This document shows, piece after piece, positions 45,100 to 58,926 of a DNA stretch of 64,000 nt. Positions within the stretch are counted from its first letter, which is position 1; every line of letters starts with the position of its first letter. A program made the position numbers and the translations under genes. The DNA comes from Saururus chinensis (lineage: Eukaryota > Streptophyta > Magnoliopsida > Piperales > Saururaceae), in NCBI GenBank assembly GCA_035235625.1, contig CP141145.1:8122001-8186000 (forward strand). Direction: 5' to 3'. The notes below the pieces were generated by a model. That model ran no database searches and was not told the DNA's origin. It worked only from the letters and a program-made list of their open reading frames with translations.

Positions 45100-47996
45100 T
45101 GTGAAATCTTCTAATTTATTACCTTTTTGATTTGTGTGAAATTATTTAATTTATTTCGATTTGACTTAATTTTCTTGGGGTAATTAGTTTAGTTATAAAT
45201 TTCTTAAGGTTTAATTTTATTTTAGTTTAAAATATTAGTGTAAAGTTTGATCCACCAAATTTCTAGCTATTTAAGGACATTTTTTTATTTTTCTTGACCA
45301 AAGAAGCAAGTCTCATCTAAGTAGACATGGGTGTGATTAAATTTGTTTTTTGAATCATATGTGCACTTAAAGGGTCACTTAGGGTCTATTCACCTATGTT
45401 CTAACCCAACAATTCAATTCCCAGCCCACAAGCCACTTACTATAAAAGAAAAAACCTAGCCTATTTCCAATTGGGGAAGGGCTGAGATTAGGAGGGAGGC
45501 TAGGGCTCTAGCCCTATTTCCCAAAGGAGGAACTCATCTTAAGGTAAGATTCCACTAATCACACCTTAATCCTTTCGATTTATGTCTGAATTTTTCTCAC
45601 CATTCATTTCTTCTATTTATATTCTTAGTTTCTTTCCATCAAGATTATCTTTTTATTTCGATTTAGAACCATAATCTATGTGATTTTCGTTTTTAACCTA
45701 ATGAAGTCTTGAATCTATCATTTATAGTTGATTTGAGTCTATTAGTTAGGTTTTGAGTAGGACTAACAAAAAGCCTCAATTTTTTGATAGAATTTCTTGA
45801 GGTAAGAGTCTATTAAAGGGATTCACAAGATGAATAGAGGTAAGAGGTTTTTCACATTGAGTAGTTTTCTTATTTATAATACAATGATTATGGGTTTATT
45901 TAAACTTTTAAAGCATCTTGATGGGTCATAGTGTAAAAGCATGTGATTTATTGTTATTTTTGTATGTTTAAGTATGAAAAATATTAGATCCATCATATTT
46001 TAGTCTTAGGATTGATAATATGATGTTTTATGATGTTTTGGGAACTTATATGTAATTTCAAAATGATTTTGGTTCGGTTTTGAGAGAAGAAGATGAACTA
46101 GAAAAGTGAAATATTCCGACCATTCGAATGGGCTATTTGGCCATTTGAACGGCCATGCAGGAAATTGATTTTGTGTGTTGCCATTCAAACCGCCTTACTG
46201 GGAATTTGAATGGCTACATAGTATTTTTAGTACATGTGTATTTTAGTGAATTTTGATCGTTTCTTCATCATTTCCCGTGATTTCACTATATTATGACCAT
46301 GACGAGCTAATATTTCTTACACATGTCATATTAATGTCATATGGAGCAAAAAATGTGTTTTAGCTTAATTTTATAGATGACTATGTATGTTTAAGCTTAG
46401 TATGATACTCTACTTGATTGAAATCCATAATTCAATTATTTCTTCTTCTTCTTTACTTCATGACTCCAGTAGCTTATGATCATGAGAGGATATGAATGCT
46501 TGCACATGTCAATTTAATTACAAATGAGTCATGTTTCATTTATTTTTAGCTTAATTAGGTACATGACCATGATTGTATCTCTTACCCATACTTATATGAT
46601 TTTTATTTGTCACAAATGATCATGTTCCATACATTTAAGACTGATTAGGGTATGTTTACCTATGCTTGCATCCATTAGACATTGCACACATATGTATCAT
46701 ATCGCATGCATAATGAAAATGACTTGCAAGAGAAGATTACTCGTATTTAACCGTGATTAATCGATTAGGTGCCATATTTTTCAGGATTAGCACACGGAGG
46801 TTGATTAAATTGGTTTTATGTCTGAAAGGACGAGATTTTACGTTCCTTTGAGGAGGATGGGTTTCCTCCCCGGGTGAGAAGAGCAGAATGCTATAATGAG
46901 TAAAATTGATTAGTCTTTCTGGACATGAGAATTCAGGTTGGTTTGTCCGTGTGTACTGACTTACCAAAGGGTAATTTTTCATTAGGGATTTACTCAAATT
47001 GCTCTACTTTTCCTATCTAGGAATGCATACTTCTTTTTATGATTATTAGGGTGAGCTGGTATGCTTGTGCTTTGGCCAGGATAAGAATGATTGTTTTCTC
47101 TATTGTGAGACATTCACCTAATTATTTATGTATGTGTATGGATTATAATGCTTATTGACGTAGGTTGTGTAGGGACAATGATGCTTATGTTTATACAGAA
47201 TGCATACAAAATGATTATACTTGAACATGTAGGATGGAATGTGGTTTGATATACTTGATTATGCAGGGGAATATGTATGTTAATACTTGATTCATGTAGG
47301 ATATAAATGAACCATGAAATTTAATTGATTTGCACAAGTTGTGCATGTGTGTTATGAATTATGAATGAGCCTATGATGCACAGGTGGTGTGAATGTGAAT
47401 ATGTAATGTGATTTAGCTCATGATGCAAAAGTATAGATAATGGACATGTGGTGCATGTTTAAATTGATTTCTATGGGAAGAATACAAATGGTATTATAAT
47501 GAGCTTATTTTTCGATTTAAACCCTTACTGAGCTAAGCTCACCCCTCTTTGTTTTGTTTTGGGGCCGTATACTGTGTCATACAAGTGCTCCAGATGGAAA
47601 ATATGTCGAGCTTGAGGATGTGTATGCGCCATGAGAAGGGGCTAGACGATTGGGTTGTTTTAGATTTATGTCATGTGTTATGTTGATGTTAGACTTGACT
47701 TTGTTTCATACTTTAAGATAGCCTTGTGAGGGCTTAGACTTGTGGCCATGAGGGCTTTAGACTTGATGTATCCTTAGGGCTTATAACTATTTGTTTTATG
47801 TATTGATATGTGTATGACTATGACTAAGTAAGACTTAATCTTTATCCATTTTTCCTTCCGATATTTTCTTTTGCACAAAAAACACATATTGTGTACTTCG
47901 AAAAGAACCCTTTTAAATAGTCTTCCACTTCGTCATGGCGTCTCTTGCCACCCTAGACCGGGTTTGGGTCAGGGGGGAGTGTGGTGGGGCGTGACA
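45100..47996 (+). mobile_element. Family-A solo LTR A5 (2897 bp)
   Basis: It begins TGTGAAATCTTC and ends GGGGCGTGACA, in the same orientation as A4. The flanking 5 bp ACAAT/AGAAT agree at 4 of 5. TATA-like ACTATAAAAG lies near 45440. Donor-like AGGTAAGAG sites are near 45800-45850. The palindrome block is at 46115-46215, and the conserved CTCACCCCTCTTTGTTTTG stretch is near 47540. It groups with A1 and A3. It is noncoding. Confidence 0.88.
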
Positions 47997-48001
47997 AGAA
48001 T

Positions 48002-48370
48002 AATGGAGCTTCTCATTCATGTAGAAGAGGAAAGTTTCCAAAACAATAAAAGGATTAATAATTTTTATTTGGATTTGCCAACATCATTAAGATGTTAGTT
48101 ACCTATGTACTTATTAGACAACATTTCCAATGTTACTTCAATAAGATTGGATCTAGATGTAGTTTTGCATAGTCACTAACACCATTTTATGAAGCATAAC
48201 ACATACATACAATGCTTAAGTATTTTAACTAATATATATTTTATGCAAGTCCTTTAATAGTTTCACTTATTGTAATTAACAATAATCAATATCAAACAAC
48301 ATTTATTATCTCACAACTTTTTGTTTAATAATTAATAACTCATCTAATGCTAAAGGTAGACAAACTCATA
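48002..48370 (-). mobile_element. Family-B LTR fragment B4 (minus)
   Basis: The reverse complement follows the last fifth of the complete family-B LTR (about 53100-53420): the ATTGGAAACATTGGAGATGT, GATGAGTATGTAGGCAACTAACATC and TTAAAGGACTT.C blocks all have counterparts. A5 cuts it on the left. The rest is lost or unrecognisable. Confidence 0.7.
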
Positions 48371-48529
48371 TTTCTCTAGTCTTGCGTAGAGCATATCAAA
48401 ATATGCATCTCATGATTCCATTATTATTCCTTTTAAAATATAAAGGGCATGAAGATACACACATATGTCAAAGTCAACAATTGCCGACAAATAACCATAA
48501 GTCAAATAATTAAATGTCGAATAACTTCT

Positions 48530-48750
48530 TACATGTCATTTTTAGAATGCCATTAATTGTGTCATTCACATAACGCCATCAAATGTGTCATTCACAGAAT
48601 GTCGACAAATTCATCATTCACAAAAGGTTGATAAATTCATCATTCACAATATCAGATAAATCATGTACAAAATTAGATAAATACTTCATTCACAAAATCT
48701 TATAAATCATTTACATAATTAGATAAATACTTCATTCATAAAATGTTGCC
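48530..48750. repeat. AT-rich degenerate tandem repeats
   Basis: Variants of GATAAAT(T/A)C(A/T)TCATTCACAAAA recur near 48605, 48630, 48675 and 48721, at steps of about 25 and 45 bp. Function is unknown. Confidence 0.6.
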
Positions 48751-50187
48751 GATACCGAAGCAACATAAGCATGTGCTTATGGAGCAATGAGATTAGAAAG
48801 AAAGATATTTTCTTATGATACCTTGATTTCTAAGAGCATCATATGCCTCATTCAGTAGTATCTAGGAGAAAGAACTCTGATAGTTCTTGGTTTGCCTACC
48901 AAAGAGCTACCGACAGGCTCCAAAATTTCAAAACATAAAGAGTCCAAAGACCCAAAACACAAAGAGTTTGAAAACCCAAACCACAGGGTCATAAGATCTC
49001 ATAGAATCTAAAGACCCAAATTAGAGGAAAAACTTGTCGAAAGATCACAAGCTATTCAAAATCCTTTTAAAACGTACATGTGTGCATAATTTCAAACACA
49101 TATAAGCCAACTATGGTTTATAAAATATCATGCATCATCAGTATTACCAAGAATGCATTAGATCCATAAAATCACCTGCCTCAAGGACTTTGTCCTTCCT
49201 TCTTTCCAAGTCCTCTTGGCTTGGCGTCCAACCTACATTCGATGCTACTATCGACATGTCACCCCCATGTTGATTCTCTATCAACTTTTGTTAACTTCCT
49301 GTCCTCAACTCTGACTCTTGTGGCCACATGTCGAAAGTTGTCTAGAATCTCCTCAATTCTTGCTCTCTGTCATGCACTTGTCCAAGAGGTCAGATGATAG
49401 TTCTTTAATTGTTTAATGATCATTTGAAAGTATAAAACATCAGTTATTATTGCGGGAAGGCATTGTGAGGGAAGGTTTTCTTTAAAACATAATTTGGAGT
49501 GATTTTGGAAACCAAAAAATATTTTTATTGTCTCTTCCCAATCATTGGCACGACCACTGATATGTCGATGAAAGGAGATAGATGGTAGGGCTAGCATTGA
49601 CATGCATCAATGCATCTGTGTACACTGAGGTTGACATGTCGGTGTAGAGTCGATGAGGTAGGCTGTTCCAGCTAACCCACAGTCGGTGAGGGTTCGACAC
49701 ATTGATGGGTTGCCATGGGCATTGGTGACTTGGTCGACACATCAATAAGTCTACTAACAGTAAGTTGGTTTGAGTATTTTTCAGCATGAGTTATAAGGTT
49801 ATGTATGCTATTATTAAGTATTATAATGACATAATTTTTTAATGCTTATAAATGCATGCATATGTGATGATGAATATATTGATATATGGGTAAATGTGCC
49901 TATTTGTGTGTATAAGTCCTTAGCTTCATGGCATGGATGGAACAGGAAGACTTCAAAAGAATTGAGGTCAAATTTGAGAGTAGTTCATTGGCTAGTGAGC
50001 GAAAATCTCCGAAACATGGCTACTGTGTCATAGAATACCTATATGAATTACACTTAGGGAGTAAGTGATTCATAAGTGCGGTCATGGTAATGAAATATTC
50101 ATGTTCTTGTACTTTTGAACATGTTGTTATATTGTGATTAATTTATATTTTTTTGTTTCACTTTCACTTGGCATACTTAGGAAATAA
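48751..50187. other. No gene recognised; likely LTR sequence interrupted by B1
   Basis: Short frames show no domain. GTCGACA/TGTCGAC-like words are frequent at 49200-49760. The part next to B1 continues on the far side at 53790 and ends there in GGGGTGTGACA (54279), as an LTR would, so B1 probably sits inside an older LTR whose start I could not find. Confidence 0.35.
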
Positions 50188-53100
50188 TGTAACGTCTGGG
50201 AATTTTCTAAATTCCCAAAGTTGTACACGGGGAAATTAGGGTATAGGACCCCTTGATCTTCTCGTGGGAATAACTTAATAAATAGTTAGAAATGGTGGCT
50301 GAATCATATATGGATGGAAAATAGACGGAAAGAGCTTCGAAACTCCACTAAGAACGCACGAATCGGAGTCCGGATGAGGGAGATACAACTGTTCAAAGTT
50401 GAACATATTGTATAGGGCCCGTTTACCCGATTTAAATGTGCAACTAGGCCGTTTAAGTTGTTTTGTGGGCCCGATTATTTACTGTTCCAAAATTGTGTTT
50501 TTGGGGCCCAATTTCTCATGAGATTAGGATCCCTAATCCCATACCTATAAAAAAGTTAATTAGGGCTTATGGGAGGAGGAGTTTTTGGATTAGGTCAGGA
50601 CAGGTCAACAATGGCCGACGGCATGGAGGATAGTCGCCATGGTAGTCATTCCCCATAGCAGCCAGGGGCATGATCCCTCTTCCCCTTACTCGTCTTCTCA
50701 ACCTCAGCGTACAGTGAGAAGGCGACCCATGAATAAAATCTAGAATAGTTTTTCCGGCCACAATCCGTTGCACTCCAGGGAGGGGAGACAGACGTTGGCA
50801 AGCTTAAGGCTGCATATGATGGATTATTGAAAATCAGGGACCCATCATGTTCCCTACGCAATTCATGCATCCAGTCTAGCCACAAGACCAGTGACGTTCA
50901 AGGTTTCAGAAAGGCGATCGGAATTTGGCCCTAATCCCCAAGGTTCAAGGTTGCATATAGAGGGTTTAAATCATGTGTTTTATGCTTAACTTATGATAAA
51001 GGGTTAGGGTCATGTTTCCTATTCCATTTAATGTTTATGCCGCATGTTTAAATTGAATACACTGTGCTGCGACCTAAGTTTTCTCAAGCTCATAAAATAC
51101 CTATTGTGTGGTGTTGGAAGTTGTTTGGAATAGGTGTTTATTTTATTTGAATGCTCAACGATTAGTAGCACTAAATTTATGTGAGACGTAAGCTAATTTT
51201 GTTTGGGATAAAGCTTTAACTAACAAAAGCAGGAACAGAGCCTCGTTTGCTCTGTTTTGAGCAGGCACAAATAGAAGACGATCCTTGAACCGGGGGATTA
51301 AACCCCTGGTCCGGTCCAATTTAAAAAAAAGCAATAAATAAATAAAGGGTTGAACCGGGTCCGGTTCAGGGGGCTAAAAATGTCAAAATAATTCTAAAAA
51401 ACTACGCATGGACCTTAATAGGTGTGAGAGTATTTGGACCAAGTTTTAGACCCGGGAAAAATCCCAGAGATAGTTAAATAACCCTTTTACCCCTTATAGT
51501 TAAATTACCATGGGTAAACCACTTACCCGACTTCGGGGCTCCGGTTCAGGAGCCTATGAGTTGATCAAAACATTGGAGAAATTCTCAATGAGAGTTTAAA
51601 GAGTAACATAATTATAGGCCAAACCTTTTGGTGAGGAAAAATCCCAGTGAGTGGGTAATTGACCTTCTTGCCCCTAGGGTTAATCGTAAACCGTTAAGCC
51701 AACTTAGGTTGGTTCAAGGGGTTCACGACCCCGTCACATGCCAGGAAAATTACACAGAGTCCATAAAGTCAAGTAGTATCCTTGAGTTCAATTTTTAACC
51801 CGTCAGGTGTCATTAAGGCCTTAAACCAAATAACAGAAATACCCCTTTGAGTGGACCCGCCCACATTCGTGTGAATGGAAGCATGAGTCGGTCTGAGAGT
51901 GGAGCCTTGTGAGAGGTCAATGACTTAAATCAATAGAGGGGTAGTAAAATGACTAGAATGACCCAAGGGAGGGTATCATACCCTAGGTGGTAAAATTACC
52001 CTAACGCCCTTAGGGGCAATATATTCTGTTTCTATCGAAACAGATGACCTAGTGAATGAGTTAGGGTACCCTATAAATAACTTCAAAAGGAAGGAGCATG
52101 ACCAGTAAGTGACACAAAGACCTTGCTGGGTCACAGTGTCATGAGAAATAAGGGGTAGAACCCTGATTTTCAGGTTTAAAGCAACATATTTCACGTGTCT
52201 GCAACTGAGTGCATCGATCGACTAGAGTGTCATATATGTAACTCACAGGATGCACTAGAGTTGTTTATACTCTCGGGCTTGAACTTGCTGAGCCCTAGCC
52301 CTGCAAATGAGTGCAACGGGCCCTTATTCATTATTTATGCATTGGTGTGAATGCACGATATTTATGTTGATTATGTTGATGTATGCTTTTATTATTGATG
52401 TTTTAAGTTATATCAGTAACTTAAGGTTAATAAAGACTAATCAAGAGATTTTGGTTGTCGTTGGATTAGGGGGAGAACATCTAAATTAAGATAATGACTA
52501 AAATATCCTCTTTAGGGTTGGGACCAGTTCATGGAGTGAACGGGGCCCTGACATAGAACTTTACCTTGGTTAATGAACCGAGGGTGGTTATGGGATGTTC
52601 TCTAAGTCATAGCTCAGTGGATGAGCTATTTATTGGGTCGATTCACAAGGTGAAAAGGACCCAAATGGTTGAGTGGATACTTGACTGGATGAAAATAATC
52701 TATTCTAAGTTCAGATGTTTGGCAGAGTCAATGGTCATAAAGACCTGAGGCTTCTATGGATAATGCTGGAGATTGCAATATGCTTCTTCATTGCCACGAC
52801 GGTTTGGGTATTGACCATAGGGTCTTTACTGCGGGTCTCCCGCAAGTCTTCCCAAGACTATTTTGTACGTACGAAAAGTGGAGTTGTATGAGCATCATGG
52901 AAGGCTTGTGCTTCTTGCCAATCTGTGTATATGAGCACAATTGAGATCCTCTTCTCCAGATTCGTGGCAGGCTATTGAGAGCCCTGGGGATTTGAGTCAA
53001 GTTGCTGTTAAGCAATCTACTCTAAGGTTGGAGTTTTTTGTTTGGAGATTTCTCGAGGGGCGAGTCATCTCTGAGTTACAGATTTTATAGTATTAATTAT

Positions 53101-53789
53101 CGACTAAGGGATGTGAGATAATTAATAACATTGTTGATATTGCTTGTTAATTAGACAAGTAGAACAGTTAAAGGACTTACTAAAATGTAGGTTGAAAATA
53201 TCTAAGCATTGCATGTGTGATGCTATGCTTCGTAGGATAGAGTAGTTTATAGGTAGAACTACATCTGGATCCGATCTTATTGGAAACATTGGAGATGTTG
53301 TCTGATGAGTATGTAGGCAACTAACATCGGGTAATGTTGGCCCAATCCGAAAAATATTAATAAAACCTTTTGTCCTTTGGAAGCTCTTCTTCTGAAGGCG
53401 GAGATGGTCCATTGCTGTTGTGGTTGTTGCTTCATTTGGTTAGTTACAAATTCTCCAAGCGACGGTAAGTGAGACCAAGACAGGCGAGCACAAGATGAAG
53501 TTTCAATGTTTCAGCAACTCCGGTACATAAGTGTACCTTTAGCATGAGAGTCAACTTATTATTTATTTTCAGACAGGTGATGGACTTGTACTTAGATGGA
53601 TGAGCTATTGTTTATGAATTTTCAAACGTGTAATAATATCATATGATATAATATTCGTATTTGTGAACACCAGTTATCATGACTTGGATATTTAATCGAA
53701 TGGTTTATTTTGTATTTAAGAAAAAAAAATTTCTCGCTACTTACCATTTGTGCTATTTAAAAATACTTTTAAAAATCCGGGTCGTGACA
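50188..53789 (+). mobile_element. Family-B solo LTR B1 (3602 bp), complete
   Basis: It begins TGTAACGTC and ends GGGTCGTGACA, with a perfect 5-bp duplication AATAA (50183-50187 and 53790-53794). It serves as the reference copy for B2, B3 and B4. A TATA-like CTATAAAAAAG lies near 50545, about 355 bp from the start. No primer-binding site, coding region or second LTR is present, so it is a solo LTR. Confidence 0.93.
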
Positions 53790-54279
53790 AATAATGATCA
53801 TGCTCATGTATGATACTTTTAATTTATGGATGTTTTGCTACTACATGGTATTTGTTTAGCCATCCTACTAACTATATGCATATACTTAGCATCCTTGTGA
53901 TGCATGTTCGTAGGATGAATGACTGGGTTGGGATTGTGGTGCCGAAAAGGATGACTAGCTTACTTTATAGTTTGATGTAGGATTATTGGCTCTATTAGTA
54001 ACCTTTTAGTATGTGTGCATTTGAGTTTAGGAACATAAGTGCCAATTACTTATAGTCGTTGTATATTATGGACATATGACATACTCAAGCTGAACCCTGT
54101 GTGAGTTAGTAGTATAGTTTGGCTTTGTTAATATATTTAAGAACAAATATGAGTATATTTAAGAACAAATTGATCATACCCGAGATAATTTTGTCAAATG
54201 TTTTGACAAATGGTTTTGAAAAAAAAAGTTGTCGCTAATTAGAATACAAAAAATGAGTTTTGAAATCTTGGGGTGTGAC
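53790..54279 (+). mobile_element. Tail of the older LTR that hosts B1
   Basis: Noncoding sequence that resumes after B1 and ends TTGGGGTGTGACA at 54279, a typical plant gypsy LTR end. Confidence 0.45.
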
Positions 54280-55610
54280 ACCCATATCTCTTGAGGATAT
54301 GGAGATGGCTCCACATGACTTGTGTGGCAGTTATGTGGGCTTGTTAGAGTGCAATGCCTTCCTAGTGTCACAAAATATCCTCCTCTTCGAGCTCTACTAC
54401 TGGATCTTCATCCACAACCTCCACCAAAGGAAGGAGAACAACCTCTACTAATGGTGAGACTGGTGATGATTATCACCGCCTCCATAACGACCTACCCATC
54501 AACCTCCTATCTAGCATCATGAGGCAAATTACAAAGTTTGTCCACCAGCCCAAGGCAAAGGCTTTTTCCTTTGGTCATTTGATGACCAAATTGGCCATTG
54601 GCCTTGGCTTTGAGTTTTCTAACTTTCTAGCCTGGGTCATTTATAATCTTTTCATTCACACAAGTGTTAGGAGCTAAGCCTTGACCTGCTCCCCCACAAT
54701 TAGGGTCGTAGGTGGTCAAGGGATGAGCCCCATCCAGGACAACAACTACAATGCCACTCACGAAGCTAGTAGAAGTAGATGGAGGAGAAGGCTCCTACAA
54801 ACCCTAGTCCAACAGCCTCCACCACCGACCCTACAATCCTAGCCATTGAGGTGATGCAGGTGACTCAGTCCAAGCTCATGGACACCACTATGCAGCAGTT
54901 CCACCATCTCAACAGAGAGGTGGATTACCTCCAAGAGTATCATGGGCACTTGAAGGTTTGCTTGTGGTGCTCTAAGATGAGAGTAGAATTTCCAACATTT
55001 TCTGCTCGTCCTTAGGACTAGGACTTTAGTCCTTTTATTATTTTTGATATTTTCTTGAAATAAAAATATAACGAGCAAAAGATGTATGCAAAAATTATTT
55101 TTATGGAACAAAAAGCTTTATATTTTTATCACAATGTTTGACAACCAAGCATGCAACTAATCCCAATCATAGAAAAAATGATAAATAAATAAATAGGCTA
55201 TAGATGATAAGGAAAGGTTCACTTACCCAATCTTATCTCCTCCTAGACAACACCTCATCATCCACTAGAGGTTTCAAATACTATGGGTGGTCCAAATTTG
55301 ATGGTTAGGATTGACTCTTTTTCTTCCTCTTCAATTCCTATGCCTTGAGGAACCTACCAGTCCATGGGTAATGTATCTTCCTCCTCAAGATCCTCCTCTG
55401 GGCCCTCTTCCTTAGGATCCTCCTCCTAGTCCTCCTCAGGGTCTAAGTCAATGAACACTAGTGAAGGTGGATAGTCTCACAGTATATTTTCCTCCCTTCA
55501 CAACATCACTCAAGCCACGTCAGTTGTGAATCTCTCGTTTGTCACTTGCATCTAACTCTTTGTTCGAACCATTTTGATCTACACAACAAACAAACAATCT
55601 ATATTTTATT
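54280..55610. mobile_element. Retroelement debris (gag-like pieces, both strands)
   Basis: The + strand at 54480-55015 reads FGHLMTKLAIGLGFEF and, further on, a short helical frame (54779-55015), reminiscent of gag-region proteins of Athila-like elements. The minus strand at 55250-55470 reads an acidic Asp-Pro-Glu-Glu stretch followed by KFGPPIVFETSS. Neither is intact. Assignment is weak, and the two pieces may come from different elements. Confidence 0.35.
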
Positions 55611-55615
55611 CACTA

Positions 55616-58600
55616 TTTCATGCCCCGGCACCTACCCGACCCAAGCCGAACTCAGTCCAGGGGCCGGTCAAACCACACGAGGGCGACTAAATCGCATTGC
55701 GGAAGACTTTAACCCCTTAATTGGGTATTTAACACAAAACACGGAGTCGCGTACCTTAAGTCCTTTGAGCAAGAGTAATAAGGTAAATAACAGAGGATAA
55801 TAACTCTAAAATAAATCCTCACTCATAACCCACATGCATAAAATCCTGAGCTGACACGTGGCTCAAATCAGAAAATCTGAGATAGGTCTAAAAGCAGAAG
55901 ATACACACGAGTCAGAAACATAAGGTGTTTTATGATCATAATAGCATAAATTAGAAGACAAAATAACATCCGGTAGCATCCATGCTTAATCCCGATCGTC
56001 CCTCATACAGAGAATCCTAATTAACTGCATGTCACGCCATGGAGCCCCAAAATAAAACACAAAAAGATGGGTGAGTAATACTCAGTAAGGTTTAAAATAC
56101 GGTAACATTAATAAAAAAATAATCACAACACATCAACATGGTAATTCAGATCAACATTTCACATGATAACCCCATTTCTGATTAATCCTCTTACCATTCC
56201 CCTAATTCCATAAGTATCATCCTATATGAGAGTATCTCATATATGCTAATTATGACATGAATAATCACATCATGACATCACAACCATCCTGCATAATAAG
56301 TGATTCTCACACAATCACATCCATAATCATACACATCAAGTCATTTTTCTTCATAGTATTCAACCTGCATAACATGTGTACTCAACATGTAATCACATAA
56401 TGCATATTCATATCATTCATCCATAGATCATTCACCCTGCATGATAAGAGTCTCAATCACCTGATACTAAATCATGTATAATAACTCATATTCACATGTA
56501 TCACATAATCACAATTATCTCTACACAACTTGTGTAACCTAGGCATAATCTTATCTCATACACATGCATCATCAACAGATGGTGAATGTCTCCATCATGG
56601 AGAGAAGTACAATCAAGCCACACATATTGGACATAGTTTGGTTTCCACACAGGAAACATAAAGTGTTCGGGGTAGTCAACCCCTAAATCTGCTCGCCCTA
56701 GATCATCCTGGCCAAGGAATGTCCAAATCTCATACACAGAACCTAGAGCAGGTGTGTTTGCTTGAACATCTCTTGCGGCGAGGAAGAGTCTGAATTCCCA
56801 CATAGTGTATTAAGGCGTACTACTCTGGATTCTCAGGGTCTAGATGACTATCTCAAGAAATCTCAACCGCAGGACGAGTACACAACATGTCCCTCATTCA
56901 TCTCAACTCAATATCAACTCAACCCAGGGAGTATCCATGTTCCACACAAACTTAAATCGAAATCATGTCCTTTCGGACCAACCAATTTCTGATAAGCCAA
57001 CGATCAATTAATCTAGTGCGCAATCTCACATCATTGCATCCAATCGATCAAAACACGGCTAATTTCAATAGAGTCAAAATCAGAAATTCGTTTCATGATG
57101 CATGCAACATAGTACATACATGGGCAAGGCATACATGAATCCTAATTCATGATAAGTACTCTCACAAGCCCCTCATGCATCATTTATAATCATATAACCA
57201 ACATCATAATGATCATTCCCCCACATGTGTGTGTACATGGTAGAAACATTTAATTCTATGCATATGAACATGCATTGTAATTAACTCATCATCATACCAC
57301 ATATGCACATTAACATCTAATCATTATTCCAACTGAAATCATGGGTAGAAACCATCAAAAACCATCAATTAAGTCAAGTGTAACCTCATGCTAAACTATG
57401 CAAATATATTCACACCACACTTGAATCAAGACATGACACCATCATTCACCCATAATTTAATCACATTATATGAAGACATATCAGTTCATTCTCATGCTAT
57501 AATCTTGTTGGAATCATGCTTAAAACATAAGGAATCATTCAATCATAGATTCAAGATAGCAATTCTAACATATATAGCCAACCACATACTATTTCACATA
57601 AACTTTAAATATTCTTCATAATTTCCACACATCAATAACATACCCTTCCAGCTCATTCTAATTCAAATTACTCAACATGAACATAGGAGATGGTATTAAA
57701 GAGAAAATACATCAAAATAAGAAAAAAAGAATGAAAATGGACAAACTACAGTACTGCCGTTCGATCGGCCTCCAAGGTTGTTTGAACGGCTAGCCAATCC
57801 ATTGGCCTGCAGGGCCGTTCAATCGCTATAACGGCAGACTCTGGTTTGTCTTCCCCACTTTGAAATCAAAACCGAAACTCCACATACATTTCATAAATCA
57901 TCAAATAACATCCTCAAACTTCATTATACTCCAATCCGTGCTTCCAGAATATCAAATCCAGCCATTACCAAACATAACCCCCAAGATATCGTATAAAACA
58001 ATCACACCTTTCATAAATCATCATTAAAGCTCATTATCATGGAACCCATTTCAAAACCCTAGCAAAGCTTAAATTCAAATCACAACAATGTTTGAGACTA
58101 AAACCCTTACCTTCCAGCAAGTTCTTGATGCAAAATAGCTCCTTAAACACCTTCAAAACCTACCCAAAAATAATATGTTTATTAATACTTCACAAATCCG
58201 ATTTTAAAACACCTAAAACCTTCAAGAACAAGTACATCTAGGGTTCAAGAGACCCAAAAACGAAATTCTAAACGTTAGGTTTTGAAATAGAAACCCAAAT
58301 CAGTAGTATTTGAGTGAAAACCAAGATTAATCCAAAGCAAATGAAGAGATTTGAAAGATTAAAGCAAAACCCTAATGGATTAATGGAATATTAAGCAAAA
58401 TCATACCTTAATCTTTTTTCTCCTTTAGAAAAATGAGGATTAGGCTCCTAAATCCAAGTCTCAGCACTTTCCAAATTGGGAAAGTGACTGAGCCTTTTCT
58501 TTTATATTAAAGGGTGGGGTAGACCTAATTAACTAATGGGGTACAAATAGGGTTTTATACTTAAAATGGTAAAACTTGCTTATTTGAAACCCAATTTGAT

Positions 58601-58926
58601 GTATAAAAATTTTGAAATAATTACCCAGGGTCTTAAGTTAATGTTAGGGACATTTAGGACTAAAAATCCCAATTTTTCTCATGGGGTCCACAGTGGATCC
58701 TACCACCCTAATTTTTCGTGAAAATAGTAAAAATTTTGAAATTTTTAAAAAAAATCAAAATGAAATAAATTCACTTAAAAGCCTAAAATGTGAAAAGATT
58801 TTGGTTAAAGTCTTTTTTAACCACTTTAATTTTGAAAATAATCCAAAATCGATCAAAATTAACATTAAACCACACAAAAGTAATAAAATAAAATAAAATA
58901 AATCAGTTCAAGTTCAGGGATCAACA
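55616..58926 (-). mobile_element. Family-A solo LTR A6 (3311 bp)
   Basis: It begins TTTCATGCCCCGGCACC and ends CAGGGATCAACA on the + strand, with a perfect 5-bp duplication CACTA (55611-55615 and 58927-58931). The sense is probably minus, like A1-A3. It groups with A2 and A4. A splice-donor-like AGGTAAGG (minus) lies near 58110. The palindrome block is at 57755-57835. It is noncoding. Confidence 0.9.
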
